Positions 1 through 12,700 of a stretch of DNA of 64,000 nucleotides are shown here, piece by piece. Within the stretch, counting starts at the first letter, position 1. Every line of letters begins with the position of its first letter. The translations under genes were made by a program, and so were the position numbers. The notes under the pieces are model-generated. The model was not told where the DNA came from. It ran no database searches and saw nothing but the letters and a program-made list of their open reading frames with translations. Source of the stretch: Mesostigma viride (taxonomy: Eukaryota > Streptophyta > Mesostigmatophyceae > Mesostigmatales > Mesostigmataceae); contig RPFO01000002.1 of NCBI GenBank assembly GCA_009746045.1, forward strand, positions 2,005,506-2,069,505. The letters run 5' to 3'.

Positions 1-487
1 ATTCATTCATTCATTCATTCATTCATTCATTCATTCATTCATTCATTCATTCATTCATTCATTCATTCATTCATTCATTCATTCATTCATTCATTCATTC
101 ATTCATTCATTCATTCATTCATTCATTCATTCATTCATTCATTCATTCATTCATTCATTCATTCATTCATTCATTCATTCATTCATTCATTCATTCATTC
201 ATTCATTCATTCATTCATTCATTCATTCATTCATTCATTCATTCATTCATTCATTCATTCATTCATTCATTCATTCATTCATTCATTCATTCATTCATTC
301 ATTCATTCATTCATTCATTCATTCATTCATTCATTCATTCATTCATTCATTCATTCATTCATTCATTCATTCATTCATTCATTCATTCATTCATTCATTC
401 ATTCATTCATTCATTCATTCATTCATTCATTCATTCATTCATTCATTCATTCATTCATTCATTCATTCATTCATTCATTCATTCATT
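1..487. repeat. (ATTC)n tetranucleotide microsatellite
   Basis: Perfect ATTC repeat from the first base of the window, about 122 units, so it probably continues upstream. It is directly followed by a GTGCTCC...TTGGGGAGTCACGGAGCAC motif that recurs at 24595-24640 next to an ATTAATTAA run. Read on the minus strand, the array is therefore the (AATG)n 3' tail of a retroelement. The unit matches the AATGAATA ending of the LINE copies at 37.4 kb and 63.1 kb. Confidence 0.95.
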
Positions 488-1194
488 AAACTCGTGCTCC
501 CGTTGGGGAGTCACGGAGCACCGAAGTGCTTTTAATCCCTGTATGTGCACATTGCACAACAGGAAGAAAGCCGCAGAGACCCCCTTTCTCCTTCATGCCA
601 GAGGCATGCCACAGCTGCAATCGGACACGGTAGACGATCCGGCGGCAAGTTCTGCTGTGGGTGCAATAAGATCCATGTGAGCATATCATAGCAAGGAGCG
701 TGGGCAAGTGATCTGATCATATCCAGGACGTAGCATGGCTGTACAAGGGCTAAGCTAAGGCTAGGGCTGGTTGTGTACCGTGTGTTAGCGGTGCACGTGA
801 CTAGGTAATAATGGTGTATGGCACAGCGTGGAAATCATTCTAAGCATGGCTGCCATGGCGGCAGTGACTACCAATGGGTACAAGCTAGGGCTATTATACA
901 AGCTACTCTAGCCCACAGGGGGCGTCCACATCTTGTGCATGGTTGATCATCAGGTCCCCACCCCTCCAGTACACCTCATGGGCTTCTGGGGGTCCTGCTT
1001 GTGGCGGAGGTATTCCGGCCATAGAGGTCGCGTCGCTGCTGCTGCTGAGCGGGGGTCAGGTCGTCGTCCAGCGTCCAGGTGAGGTTGTGCAACCTCTGGA
1101 AACGAGAAAGGAGCCGCTGCTTGTCCTCGGGGGAGGGGAAGGTGAGCAGGACTGGTGTGGGAGCAGCCTTGACGTCCCGTACGGTAAGAGTTGA
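488..1194 (-). mobile_element. L1-type LINE remnant: 3' UTR plus ORF1 C-terminal domain
   Basis: On the minus strand, roughly 1190 down to 950 encodes a degenerate peptide with PVLLTF, then DDDLTPAQQQQRRDL and, after a frameshift, VYWRG. The same block, with DDLTLAQQQRRREL and YWRG, occurs at 27078-27290 and 32440-32720. This is the C-terminal domain of an L1-type ORF1 RNA-binding protein (inferred from the pattern, not a search). Bases 488-940 look like its 3' UTR, with GGCTAAGCTAAGGCTAGG-like text shared with 29.4 and 32.3 kb, ending in the (AATG)n tail. It is frameshifted and not expected to be expressed. Confidence 0.6.
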
Positions 1195-2090
1195 GCGCCT
1201 ATTGTACTCCAGCGCCGGGATCCCCTATATCCAATGTTCAGGGTCTTCTTTGTGAAAGCCTCGTGTCCAGCTCACTCCAATGTCGCCATGGGCTCACTCC
1301 AGGGCAGCCCCCTGGCATATCAAGGAGACAACCAGCGCAGGCCAGAAATCGGGAGAATCCGGACCATGGTAGCTCGAGCCTGCCGTTATCTTGTCCGCAT
1401 GTTCGAGTCGTTCAGGATGATGAAGATGAATGGTGATGGAAATGTGTAGCCTTGTGCATTGAAATTATGGCTGGCTTACATGTAGAGCGGCTAGATGACC
1501 TAGACGGTGGGGCCGGAAACAGCATGCTTGATCAGGGCGTGTGTTTCGAGCCTAGCTGGCCGGGAGTGTCTAGTGGTGAGCACCATGGCTGCGATCGCTC
1601 TCCCAGCATTTACGAGGAAATACCCACAAATGGAAAACCACTGAAAAGGTCTAGCTAGTCAGTCATTACGTTAGCCATGCCATGATTCCAAACGTCCAAG
1701 AACTGCACACGGTGCAAAGGCAAAAAGCCGGAGGACAGCACTTTCAAATGTGCGGCGGGAACCAACAGCCTGCGCCGCCAGAAAACATCGTGTTGCTGCA
1801 GCGACGCGACGATGCGGACAACGAATCCAGTGCCAAGCTTGGAACGGCCGCAAAGGAGATCCCCCTGGCATATATCTGTCATCTGGAGGCAGATGGCCCG
1901 CAAGTAGAGGTGGCAGGTAGTCATGAAGGAGACCACCCCCAAGTCAGTGGGGGCTCCGCGTGTGCCCAAGTATGGCATTCACAGTGATTCGGGCTGTGGT
2001 GCCCACAACGTACCCGTATTAAACTAGGTCTTAGATGGCTGGAGCTCCCTCCATCCCATCCCACTCTCGACTGTACTGAGGACTTATGCT
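1195..2090. other. No recognisable gene; probable degraded retroelement DNA
   Basis: Open frames of about 100 codons exist on both strands (for example 1682-1987 plus, 1655-1978 minus), but none shows a domain, splice structure or repeat I recognise. The stretch lies between two minus-strand LINE remnants. The 17-mer ATCAAGGAGACAACCAG occurs near 1319-1335 and again near 3317 and 31210. Confidence 0.4.
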
Positions 2091-2094
2091 CACG

Positions 2095-2360
2095 TAACGC
2101 TGTTACTTAATCTTGGTGACCGCGCCGTCCAGCTTTTTCTCGAGGTCGACTGTGAGGGTCGGCCACGTCTCGGCGCCATACGTGAGAAACGGGGGGACCA
2201 GGACCTTTGTACAGGTCCTGCTTCTCGCGCTTGCGCCAGAGGGCTTTTATTGGCGGAGCGGGTGCCAGGCGAGGGAGATACGGTGGTCAACTGACATGTC
2301 GGCCTCGCATTTGGGGAGCAGGCTGCCGAGCAGCCGAACGCGGAACCGGTAGGGGACACG
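2095..2360 (-). pseudogene. Non-LTR reverse transcriptase remnant
   Basis: The minus strand carries RLLGSLLPKCEAD, then SVDHRISLA and, after a frameshift, FLTYGAETWPTLTVDLEKKLD. The order 'LGS ... D..VD.RI..A ... YGAETW' is characteristic of the end of the thumb region in non-LTR retrotransposon reverse transcriptases (established family knowledge). The reading frame is broken at least once and only about 80 codons remain, so this is a dead fragment. It may belong to a different element from the L1-type ORF1 remnants, because no reverse transcriptase core is preserved elsewhere in the window for comparison. Confidence 0.6.
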
Positions 2361-2367
2361 TAGTACT

Positions 2368-2460
2368 TATACTTTCGCGTAATTATTTTCCTAATGAGAT
2401 TAGCACAGTTCTCCGTACCAAGCCTGTGCGCATGGCACGCAAGTACATACATACTCTGAT
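2368..2460 (+). mobile_element. 3' end of a short retroelement family (copy 1)
   Basis: TAATTATTTTCCTAATGAGA, then GATTAGCACAGT, CTCCGT, TGCGCATGGCACGCAAGTAC and a short ATAC tail. Nearly the same text is at 34865-34948, where the tail is (CTTA)n. Shared body plus different simple-repeat tails suggests a SINE or LINE 3' terminus. Confidence 0.5.
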
Positions 2461-2469
2461 TTGGCACGC

Positions 2470-2745
2470 CGCAATGGTGAAGACCATTTGCGTTCAGTGC
2501 CGGTCCGCGGAAAACGCGGAAAACGCGATCTGCAAACGAATCCGACCGGAATCGAACTGGGGACCTCTCGCACCAACTTTCGCTGACTATAGGACGGACG
2601 TCTCCGGATCCTAGGGCATCGCCAACTTACACCTACAGTCATCCGCAAAAGTTCTCCTGTCCGAGGAGTGATGCAAGCCTTTCGGATTTGGTACTAGATA
2701 AATCATTCGAGATCTGTGTGTGTAGGAGTACTACACACGTGACAT
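2470..2745 (-). mobile_element. tRNA-like SINE, copy 1
   Basis: Reverse complement of the block at 31670-32010. Shared blocks include GGTCCCCAGTTCGATTCCGG (a pol III B-box-like core, GTTCGATTCC), CGCGTTTTCCGCGG, CACTGAACGCAAATGG, GGAGAACTTTTGCGGATGAC, and GTGTGTAGTACTCCTACACA. Partial copies are at 29250-29372 and 31527-31612, and a diverged one is at about 24040-24290. A tRNA-derived SINE is the best reading; transcription is untested. Confidence 0.55.
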
Positions 2746-2784
2746 ACATACGTACGCACGTGCCTACGTACGTACATACGTACT
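2738..2784. repeat. TACG/TACATACG microsatellite
   Basis: Short imperfect run of ACGTACATACGTACGCACG type after the SINE copy. No function can be assigned. Confidence 0.6.
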
Positions 2785-3740
2785 GATTGGCTTTTGCACC
2801 TCCTGCAAGCACATTTTTAAGAATAAAGCATTAAACCACCCTGGATCACATAACCATAAAGCGTTTTCAAAATTTTATGTAACAGTCCCTGTCAGTATGG
2901 ACAGGCAGTGCTGCTGCTGGGGTGCTCACTGGCAGCGTGCTGCTGTGGTGTGCTCACTGGCAGCACAAATGCGTGCAAGCTCACATAATTTCCATACTTG
3001 GACCATAGCCTGTTCAAGGATGCCAGTGTCACACCACAACATGTAAACTACTCTATCAACCACACTTGTCAGTTCTTGTATTGGATGGATCCAATGCTTT
3101 CAATTTGTAACAAAAGCCCGCCATAAAAAAATTAGCCCCTAGAAAATCAGGCTCCAGAAGAGCCAATGGTGTAAAAAATTATTTATCTCTCCATTTCAGC
3201 ATCTCAGTGAGTTGGGCTGCTACCTTTACTCTTGCCTTGATAGCGGACAGCGTCCGCCCATCAGCTCTTTTGAGATTTTATGCTGCGCAGGGACAAAGCA
3301 AACAGCGCCGGCCAAGATCAAGGAGACAACCAGAGATGCATGTTCAGCAAGAGGAGAACTGAGGGAGCCCGGGCCAGCATTCCCATTCTGAACAAACAGA
3401 AATTGATGAGATAAGCAGGCATGAGGGACCAAACCTGCTCGGTAAGGCCAAGAACCACCTACTGGCGCGAGTAAGGCAGAGCAGCTGCCACAGCAGGTTG
3501 CCATGCAGTGTGCACTGCTCTGACCACGATGTCAGCTTGTAAAAGTCCGGCTTTGCTTGTAAAAGCCCAGACCCAAAATCCATTCAAAAAAAAAAAGAAG
3601 GCCAGTGACAGCATAGCAGACTGAGTTAATACCCAACCTCGCATCACCACGGTACAGACGCAAGTGCAAGCATGGTCGCCCCATACACCGTGTGGATGCC
3701 AGTGGGCGCGGGCAGGAGACGCAGAGGCAGCTTGGCGTGC
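2785..3740. other. Presumed 3' flank of the AAPT gene; no gene seen
   Basis: No conserved coding segment was found on either strand. Contents include an 11-bp A run at about 3586 and the dispersed 17-mer ATCAAGGAGACAACCAG near 3317. If the AAPT transcript continues past the exon ending at 3785, its terminal exon or 3' UTR should lie here. Confidence 0.4.
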
Positions 3741-3743
3741 ACG

Positions 3744-3790
3744 TTACCGGAAGCAGTGCATGCACAGGCCCGTGGCCATCTCACCTGAAG
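3744..3790 (-). repeat. Tandem duplicate of an exon 3' end and its splice donor
   Basis: On the minus strand, GAGATCACCACGGGCCTGCG...CACTGCTTCAG|GTGAGA is followed at once by GAGATGGCCACGGGCCTGTG...CACTGCTTCCG|GTAACG. The second copy encodes [13 protein letters not shown], near-identical to the true [13 protein letters not shown]. An in-frame TGA lies between them, so the second copy is not read through. Confidence 0.8.
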
Positions 3791-6700
3791 CAGTGGATGC
3801 GCAGGCCCGTGGTGATCTCCCCGATAACACCCAGGCAGTAGTGTGCGTGCAGCGCCGCTGAGGGGGCCAGGGTGTGGCAGGGGTGGAGAACGCGGCGAAA
3901 CAGACCAAGTCGTGTGATCCAAACCGCAGGGCATGCGGAAATATTGTGAGCAGATGCCACGCAGGCTGGTGCAGTACTTGGAATTTGGGATGCACCTTTG
4001 CTCTGGCCCCGGTCACGCGCGCGGGACTTGCCGTAGTCGCAGGACATGAAGAGCCACGTAAGCAAGCATGAGAGGGCACGGGGCGTCGCATTGCACGGTA
4101 CCGCCAACTTGGTGGAACGTGAGCACAAGCGGGCTGGATTTTCAGGCCATGCTAAAACATACCCCGGAGTATCCCCGCGGGGTGCGACCGTGCCCTATTA
4201 GCCAGCAGCAGCACATGCGGTGCGCCACGGCATGCTTTTGTCCATGGGGGTGCCCGAAGAGAGAGGTCAAGCATGCCACGTGCTGGAGGTCAAGGGGACG
4301 AAGGCACTGAGCACGCAACGCCAGCGCCACAAGGTGTGGATGGGAACGTGCGAACAGCCAAGGAAACAAGCCCCCCGAGACCCCGAATATACATCCGCAT
4401 ATCCTCAAGCATTTACTTCAGCATATGCATACACGAGTGCATCGCTCACCGGAGTAGCACGCATCCAGGACCAGCATCCATATCTCTTGCTCACCGGAGT
4501 AGCACGCATACAGGACCAGCATCCATATCTCTTGCTTACCGGAGTAGCACGCATACAGGACCAGCATCCATATCTCTGGGATCAGGGGGCGGCTGCAAGC
4601 ACCCACCACAAAAGCAGCAGCAGGGACGCAGCAAGCCGGATGAGGCGGAGAAAGCATGCAGGTGCCGTAGGAGATGACAGAGATGCGTGATAATGGCTTG
4701 CCAGCAGAATGGCACCAGCGTAGCTACTAAGGCCACCAGTACCAGGGAAGGAGGGGAATGGCACAAACTATTCGATGGCTCAGGAATATCTCCATTAGCT
4801 GCTATGTTAACACTAGCGCAAGTGTGTTTCTGCTATAACTTTCCAATCCGACAGCCTTGCAACAAGGACTGCGTGCATAACGCCTTGAAGCTGTGCGCCC
4901 TGGGCAGGTCCCCGCCCCCCCCCCCCTGAGGCGGCACTCTGGCAACCCCTGCATGTCGGCATCCTCTTCCACCACAGACTGCCAGCTGTCGCGATGACAC
5001 AACGCATGCAGCGCAGAGGTGTCGAACAGCTACTTACATCCTACCGTTCCCTGTGAGGCATGCTCCATCCGAGCACATGGCTGGCACTGGACGCCAGCCA
5101 TTCCCCTGGGCACGGCCAGGCAGGTGCATACTGCATGCGGTGCCCTGTGGGCCCCTGCCCTAGTACAGCAGTGACGATGCTGCAGATACCACAATGCGGC
5201 CAGCAGGATGCCATCGCATGCGGTTGGCGCAGCCACTCCACACAACAACGTCCTGTCACACGCACAACCCCCCCTAAAAGGACAACGCCGGTTTCAGGCA
5301 AGGGCTGTGGGGCGTCCCGAGTATACAGGCAAGAAATCTACCGAGAAGGGCATGTGCTGCCCAGGCAGCGCTACGGGATGGTGCGAGCCACAGGCATGCA
5401 GGCACCACCCAGGAGAAGGCACACAGGGGAAAAACAGGGGGAGAACAATGAGGGGCACGGCTTGTAGAGGAAGGGCAATTTCTCAAGCGTCAACTGCGCA
5501 TGCTTGGCACTCACTTGTCGGCGAACAGCTTGGCGGAGAGTGCGTTGGAGATGGCCAGCGGCAGCACGAAGAGGGCCTGCGGCGGCCGCAAGGCACGGGG
5601 CCAGGGAAAAGGGGGCATTGTGAGGGTTCTGGGAGGGGAAGAGAGGGAAGGTAAGATGGGGTTGTTTGACCTGCGGACAACACATGGCCCAATGGCATGA
5701 CACGTACCCAACACGGCCGCAGCCTGACCCATGCTCATGCAAGGTGATAGGAGCAAGGTGATCGGCAAACACCATAAGCCATGCTGGACGACGAAACAGG
5801 GACTATGTCTGAGCATGATCCAAGTGAGCATCAGCAGCAGGCATCACAGGCGGCAGCACAGCGTGTCCCTGCACTACCCAGGTGGATGCAGGCATGCAGC
5901 ACGACACGACGCAGCTCAAAGCCTCAGTATGCCATCTATATGGCCCCCGGAAACAAGTAAGTGCTGCCATTGGCCAGAATACGCAGCAACCGGTTTCCTT
6001 GTTCATTACCCCCTCCTGACATATTTCACCCCCTCCCCACCATTCCCATCCTCTGCACGCCCCCTTCCTATTCCTTCTGCACGCCCCCTTCCTATTCCTT
6101 CTGCATGCCGCCTTCCTATTCCTTCTGCATTAAATTAAATTAAATTAAATTATAACATGCCTCCGTGGGGAGGTCATGTAGCACATATTCCATGATGGAT
6201 GGAGTGGAGGAAGCCGCGTGATCGAACTAGCCTAACTCTAAGCTATCTAGAAAATCCTTCTGCATGCCGCCTTCCTATTCCTTCTGCACGCCCCCTTCCT
6301 ATTCCTTCTGCACGCCCCCTTCCTATTCCTTCTGCACGCCCCCTTCCTATTCCTTCTGCACGCCCCCTTCCTATTCCTTCTGCACGCCCCCTTCCTATTC
6401 CTTCTGCACGCCTGCAATGCACTCAAGCAAATGCCACCGGCTGGTAACAAAAGCTTTCCAGCCCTCTGCCACCACCGGCTGGTAACATGTGCTGGTGTCG
6501 CCACCCAAGCTTACTTAACCGTCATTCTGTTGGCCCCTGGCTAGAATGCTCCCCACCACCAAGGTGCTGCCAACCAGCAGATAGCCAGGGTGGCCAGGAT
6601 CCCCTGGGTAAGCTAGCCACCTACCAGCGTCATGCCGGTCTTCATCCCCAGCGGCTCGTCGCACAGGTTAGCGAGGATCATGCGGCCCTGGGGGGCGGGG

Positions 6701-9700
6701 GGGGGAAGAGGGGGGAAAGGGGGGAAGCCATACATGCCAATGGACAGAGCGGAAGAGGCAAGCACATAAGACTTGGGTGGCAGTGGCGCACAGCACAGCG
6801 TGACAAGAACGGCGCGACCCTGGGTACTACAAGGCCCTGGATGCGCTGCACCAGGGGGGGGCATGGGAGGAATGGCGAGGATAGGGGGTTATTCGCGACA
6901 TGGAACACGGGGCATGCGCTTGTCTAGAAAACTAGATGACGTAAGGAATGTTCCTCAAGCCTGGGAGCTCAACTAACTGCAACATTATCACCTAGCATTG
7001 GGATGGTGATTCTTCAATCGACCGTGTGGTTGTTTGGATATGACACAAGACGTGGTCAAGCGCGGCAAGGCACGCCACCTCAGATGCTGGTGTAATGAGG
7101 ACAGTTTAAGGAGACAGCATCACAGTAAGCAACAGAATGGGCTGCCGGATGCCGACGAGAGTGAGGGACCCAGAGGCACGCGTGCCACCACGGTGCCCAA
7201 GATCACGCGTGCCAGCTCACCACCATGGTGCCGAATGAGATCCCTGCCGCCATGAAGAGGAGGAAGGGGTGCTTGCGCATGATGTCGGTGGGGGAGACGA
7301 GCCCCCTGGCAGCGCGCAGGTACCCCAGCGGGCGCATGCGGATCAACAGGGCACCGCGCAGCGCTAGTGGGTGCATGGGCGTTAGCATGATGGAAGAGCG
7401 TACTGTGGAAGAGCATACCTTCCTGAGAGCCAGCCAACAACTTCTAGCCGTAGGGACAGGCAGAGAGCGTTGGGGAAGCCCGGTACAAAACGTACATTGG
7501 GCTGTTCAACCTCAAGAAACTACACTCAGGAGATATGAACTATCCAGCAACCAGACTCTTGGGCCACATCAATGGAGCTCCCGTAAGTAGGCCATGATGG
7601 GCAGTTCCAAACAACGAAACTGGAACGCTACTACAATGTACATGCAGATGATGGACCACAATTACTCCCTAAGATCCGTTGCTTGCGGCAGCCTCGCTCT
7701 GGAAGCAGCATAATCCTTGCCTGCACACTTACGCCCTCACAGCCCAGCACAGACGGACATGCTGGCCACTTGGGGTGTGGGATCCAGCACAAGAGGCGCC
7801 AGCCGGTGGCTACAATCCAGAAGTGAGAGCACACAGCCAACCGCTCCCTTCAGAAATGAACGCCATTCCAGCCTTAATGTAGCCACCAACGCATTGCTTA
7901 CCTGAAAACTGTTTTCATTGGCTGATTCCTGAAACTGTGTGCACTGTGAGCTTCATCCTTCCAGGCAGATCTGTCAGACCCGTCTGGTACCCCGACACCA
8001 AGATCTGGAATAAAATATTCCTCTTGTGCGGTGCATCTGTCGCAGCTAGAGACTGGACATCCTGACAGGTGGACCCTGCTAGAAGTTGCAGTAAGGACTA
8101 CGTAGACTGCTATTCCTTGGCTGCTAAAGACGTATCAAGCTAGTCGCCCAAGGGTGCTCAGCAAGCAGTAACGCCGTGGCACTTGCAACACGGATGGTTC
8201 CTGGGCACCCACCAGATGAAGACCATGGAGATGAGGAGGAAGAAAGGGATGGTCTGGAGGAATGCGGATGTCAGTGAGCGCTTGTCCTTCTGGATCTTGT
8301 GGCGCACGTTCGCGTAGCTGTCGACGCAGCAGGGTAGGGGGGCGGGGGGGGCGCCACCGAGTGCCGGATAAACCGCATGAGCAGGCAGCAGGGAGCACAG
8401 GGAGCAGGGAGTAGGGAGCAGGGAGCAGGGAGCAGGGAGCAGGGGGCAGGGGGCAGGGGGCAGGGAGCAGGGAGCAGGGAGCAAGGGGCAGGGGGCAGGG
8501 GGCAGGGGGCAGGGGGCAGGGGGCAGGGGGCAGGGGGCAGGGGGCAGGGGGCAGGGGGCAGGGGGCAGGGGGCAGGGGGCAGGGGGCAGGGGGCAGGGGG
8601 CAGGGAGCAAGGAGCAGGAGCAGGGAGCAGGGAGCAGGGAGCAGGGAGCAGGGAGCAGGGAGCAGGGAGCAGGGAGCAAGGAGCAGGGAGCAGGGAGCAG
8701 GGAGCAAGGAGCAGGGAGCAGGGAGCAGGAATACAAAAGCTTGACACAATCATGACCACCTGCACACCATACAGTGCTAAAATGCAGATTTGTCAGGTTG
8801 GAACGGGTCATTAAACATCGAATTCGGCCCAAATTCGCCTCTCAGCATTACATAAATAACAATATAGCAGGCTTTAAGCATTGCCTGTAGAATCGCCGTG
8901 GATCCCTGCTAGCAAATATGGTCATGGATGCGCCTTGCAGGGCATGGCCGTGAGTCTTGCCTACCAAAAGTGCCTGCAAGTTTTTTCCTACAGTTTCCAT
9001 GCCTGCCAACACATGCTAGCAACCAGCTGTCAACATGACCGACTGGCGAGTGCGGTGGACACCTCACTGCCTGAACCAGGGGTAGTGCTGAGAGCACAGC
9101 CACTGACAGGGACAAACTCAGAGTTGAGCCTGGCTTGTGGGTAACACTAAGAGAGCCACAAATGGACCGTTGCCTGTGACTGATACTGGGAAAGAGTAGC
9201 AAGGCTGCTACCGATGCTTATGCAAAGTCCCAGTAGCTTCTGGCCAAGTCTAGGATGGTTGCCTCAACCACCCCCATCCCCTCTTTCCCCCATTCCCCTG
9301 CCCCTGCCCCATCACCGCAGCCAGCACGGTGCGACCTACTTGGCGTAAACGGTCGGGATGAGTGCGACGGTGGTCATGATCATCAGCACCACGTCCATCG
9401 TGATCACGTGCTCTGGACCAGGGGTGTGTAGGGGGGACAAGTGGCGCGCCCAGGGTTGTCAAGGCGGCAACAGCAGGAGGGCAGATGCCAAATGCGTCAT
9501 GGGGATGCAGAAGCAGGGCCGTTCGCGGGGCGACAGCAAGACGCGACGGGTGGCACAAAGCGAACACGGTTGACGATTAGAGTGCAAAAGGGTGGTTACC
9601 TTTTACCCCACCACACGCTTGATGTGTAATATTGCCCCCTAGCAAGGGAATGATGGGCTGACTCAGTACAGTAGTGTGCATTTCCAACCAGCTCCATCAC

Positions 9701-12700
9701 AAGTGTTCCCATGGCTCACCCGTCCGCATGACTGCCGGGAATGTGTTGTCCTTCCCATCAGCACACAGAGAAGCCGGCAGTGTAATGGGAGTGGCATTAC
9801 AACCCCAGCCACCTCAACACATAGCATGTGTTTACAATACAAGTGGGTATAATGGCCATCACGTTTATCTTCTTCCTCGTATCACGTAGATCAGGTCATG
9901 CACCGAGAAAGATAGGGACCTCTGAAGGATGTACGTGCACAGGGATGGGGAAACATGCCGTCCGCACGTCCTCATCCGTCCTCATCCATCAAGGGGAAAC
10001 GCGTCGGCAAGAGACCGGTAGTAAGCTATGGAAGCGCCACCTCGGCGAACAGCAGACCACCGGCACATGGGACTTCCAGACCTACACCCTTGCAACCCCG
10101 CGCACCAGGCCAATAGGAAGCAGGTAGACCCTCTCTGAGCGACCGCAGGCATGACCATCGCGCTGCAGCGATGCCCTTGCGTGATGAGATGCCAGGCCGA
10201 CACACCTGCAACCAGTCCCACGCCCACCTGGTTCTCCACTGCAACAATGCTGGCGCCGTCTACACTGGCATATCTCCGGGCCGGCAGCATGCCAAAATGT
10301 TGGCATGGCAACATGATGTGATCGTGCCATTTGCGACGGTCATGCCAGATATTGGGACCTTGCTGCCTGGGGGTACCTCCTACCTGGGATGAATGGCATG
10401 AGCGCGCCGAGCACAGGGATGTCCCTGAAGGGGGCCCACCAGAACAAAGGGCCTGCACGGCACCACAGCAAGGGGGAGGCAGCCAATAAACACATAGTGT
10501 GGTGAATGCTGGGCAGTCCGTACGCCAGGGCTGCAGCAGGTCCGAGAAGCTCTGGGTCGCATGACATCCCAGATTAGCTGCGAATTAAACCAGGAAGTTC
10601 CTGCATGAAGCAGCAGCAGACTTGCAGGAGACTTGCAGCAGACTTGCACAGATGCACAGGCAGCTCACACCGTCCCAGAACAGGCCCAATCTGCCCACGG
10701 CATGAAGCAAAAAAAGATTTCTTCAGGCACCACCATTCCGTTCACCAGCCTTCCCGGCCCTGTTGCTCATCAACGCCAGCGCACAAGCACTGACAGCTCA
10801 ACCTTGCGGTGGGAGCCGATACAGAGGGAGCGCCGCAAGAATTAAACGCTCAAAAGAGAATTCTAGAATTGATGTTTACAAGCCCCGGTTTGCCCCCACC
10901 AAAGGACGCCATGGCGAAGTGGACAAGGCTCAAATGTAGCATGGCTAAACGGGTCACGCACTGGGATGCCTCTGTGTGGCACAGTAGACTAGAGAAATAT
11001 GTACACCAACGCACCAACGCAGCCGGGGGCAGCCCCCAACCCCAGTCCCTGGCAAGAGCGAGCGCTCTACGTACCCGTGAAGTAGGTGATGAAGTGGAGG
11101 GTATAAATAATGAAGAGGCCCTCGTTGGGCCCATTGATGATCCCCAGATGGAGGGAGCCAGTGTGATAACTGTTGTCCAGCGTGTGCCGATGACACCGGT
11201 GTGCCGACAAGCAGCCGGGGGCACACCCGCACAGACCACCCACCCACCCACCCACCCACCCACCCACCCACCCACCCACCCACCCACCCACCCACCCACC
11301 CACCCACCCACCCACCCACCCACCCACCCACCCACCCACCCACCCACCCACCCACCCACCCACCCACCCACCCACCCACCCACCCACCCACCCACCCACC
11401 CACCCACCCACCCACCCACCCACCCACCCACCCACCCACCCACCCACCCACCCACCCACCCACAGCCACCCAGCAAGAAACAGCAGGCACAGCAGGCACA
11501 GCAGGGCAAACAGGAGTGTTGTCAAAATCGAAGCCCAACGCAAAATAGGAGCCCGGCTGCCTGTGTCTACCGCAGGGGTTTCACAACAAGGGAAGCACAC
11601 GAGGGCATGCAAGAGCAGAGCCAAAACACGGCTGAGCCCTTTACCGGGAAAGCTAACAAGGCAGATCAGCCAAAGACGATGCCAAAGCAGCAAGCCTAGA
11701 CCGCGGGGAGAGCCAGCATGCGCACCCCGGGCACGCCTGCAGGCAAGCTGTGCCATGGTAAACATGAAGGGTGGCATCAAGGAAACCGTGGCAAAGATCA
11801 CGATATACTTTCTCAAACATTTGCGCAACATGCAACAAGTGATAAACACCACTGCAACAACAGGAGAATGCTCTATCAACGGAACCCCCAAGCAAAACTG
11901 AGCTACAGTACAGCGCCCCTGCATGCAATAAAGTTAGTGCCCGGTAGTCAAAGCATCTAGGGACGGCATGCCCAAGCCTGTTGGACTGAGAGCGACAAAA
12001 AAGTCTAATGACCACTAAAAGGCAGAGAAACATGACAGTTACCATTTGCCAAATTCAGTAGGACCTCTAATACCACCACGTGCTACCTGGAAAGACAAAC
12101 CGAGGAAAAAAGCAAGGCCAGCAGGGTGCACAGCACAGCAAGTCCCGAGGCAGAAAATGCAAGCATAGAGCCTTGTGCACCGGTGGTTACTTATTGGGCA
12201 CTCGCCATGAGTGCAAGTGATGGCAGCAAAACACAAGCGGCAACAACAAAGCTGGGCGAACTGCATTCTTGAAGTATTAGAGCTGCAAATCCGCGCATGT
12301 CACGATAGAGGCTGGGCACCTACTGTTCCCACGTGGCGAAGAAGAAAGAGGTGACGCCCAGGAACCAGAGCCAGATGACGCGCAGGCTGCCGTCATACGC
12401 CACCATCAGCGTGGATGCCAGCGCCAGCGTTTGGAACTGTTGCAGGTGGCAGTGGTTGGGCACGTGGCAGTTCAAAGCCAGCCACGTGGGATATCCCATG
12501 AACAAAAACAAACACACACGGCCACACCAGGGCACATGCGGCAACCGAAACACATGCCAAGATGGCTTCAGCAAAACTACAAGCGACCGAAAAGACCCTA
12601 GGTTCGTGCAAGGTTACAAGGACAGTGTGGTACATACAACTGAGCTCATGCTGCATTCCTGACAACGCTCTACATCCCTGCACTGGCTGTTCCACCTCCC

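Noticed and set aside
4802-5301. Minus-strand frames as the missing penultimate AAPT exon
   Set aside because: A weak hydrophobic pattern exists near 5070-5110, but no acceptor/donor pair gives the needed 3k+2 length with family residues.
9982-10458. Possible extra AAPT exon around 10250 ([19 protein letters not shown])
   Set aside because: The exons at 10384 and 9412 join in phase and give the expected family spacing without it.
10809-11924. THPPTHPP and VGGWVGGW frames
   Set aside because: Shadows of the (CCCA)n array; the only real coding part is the AAPT exon 11169-11075.
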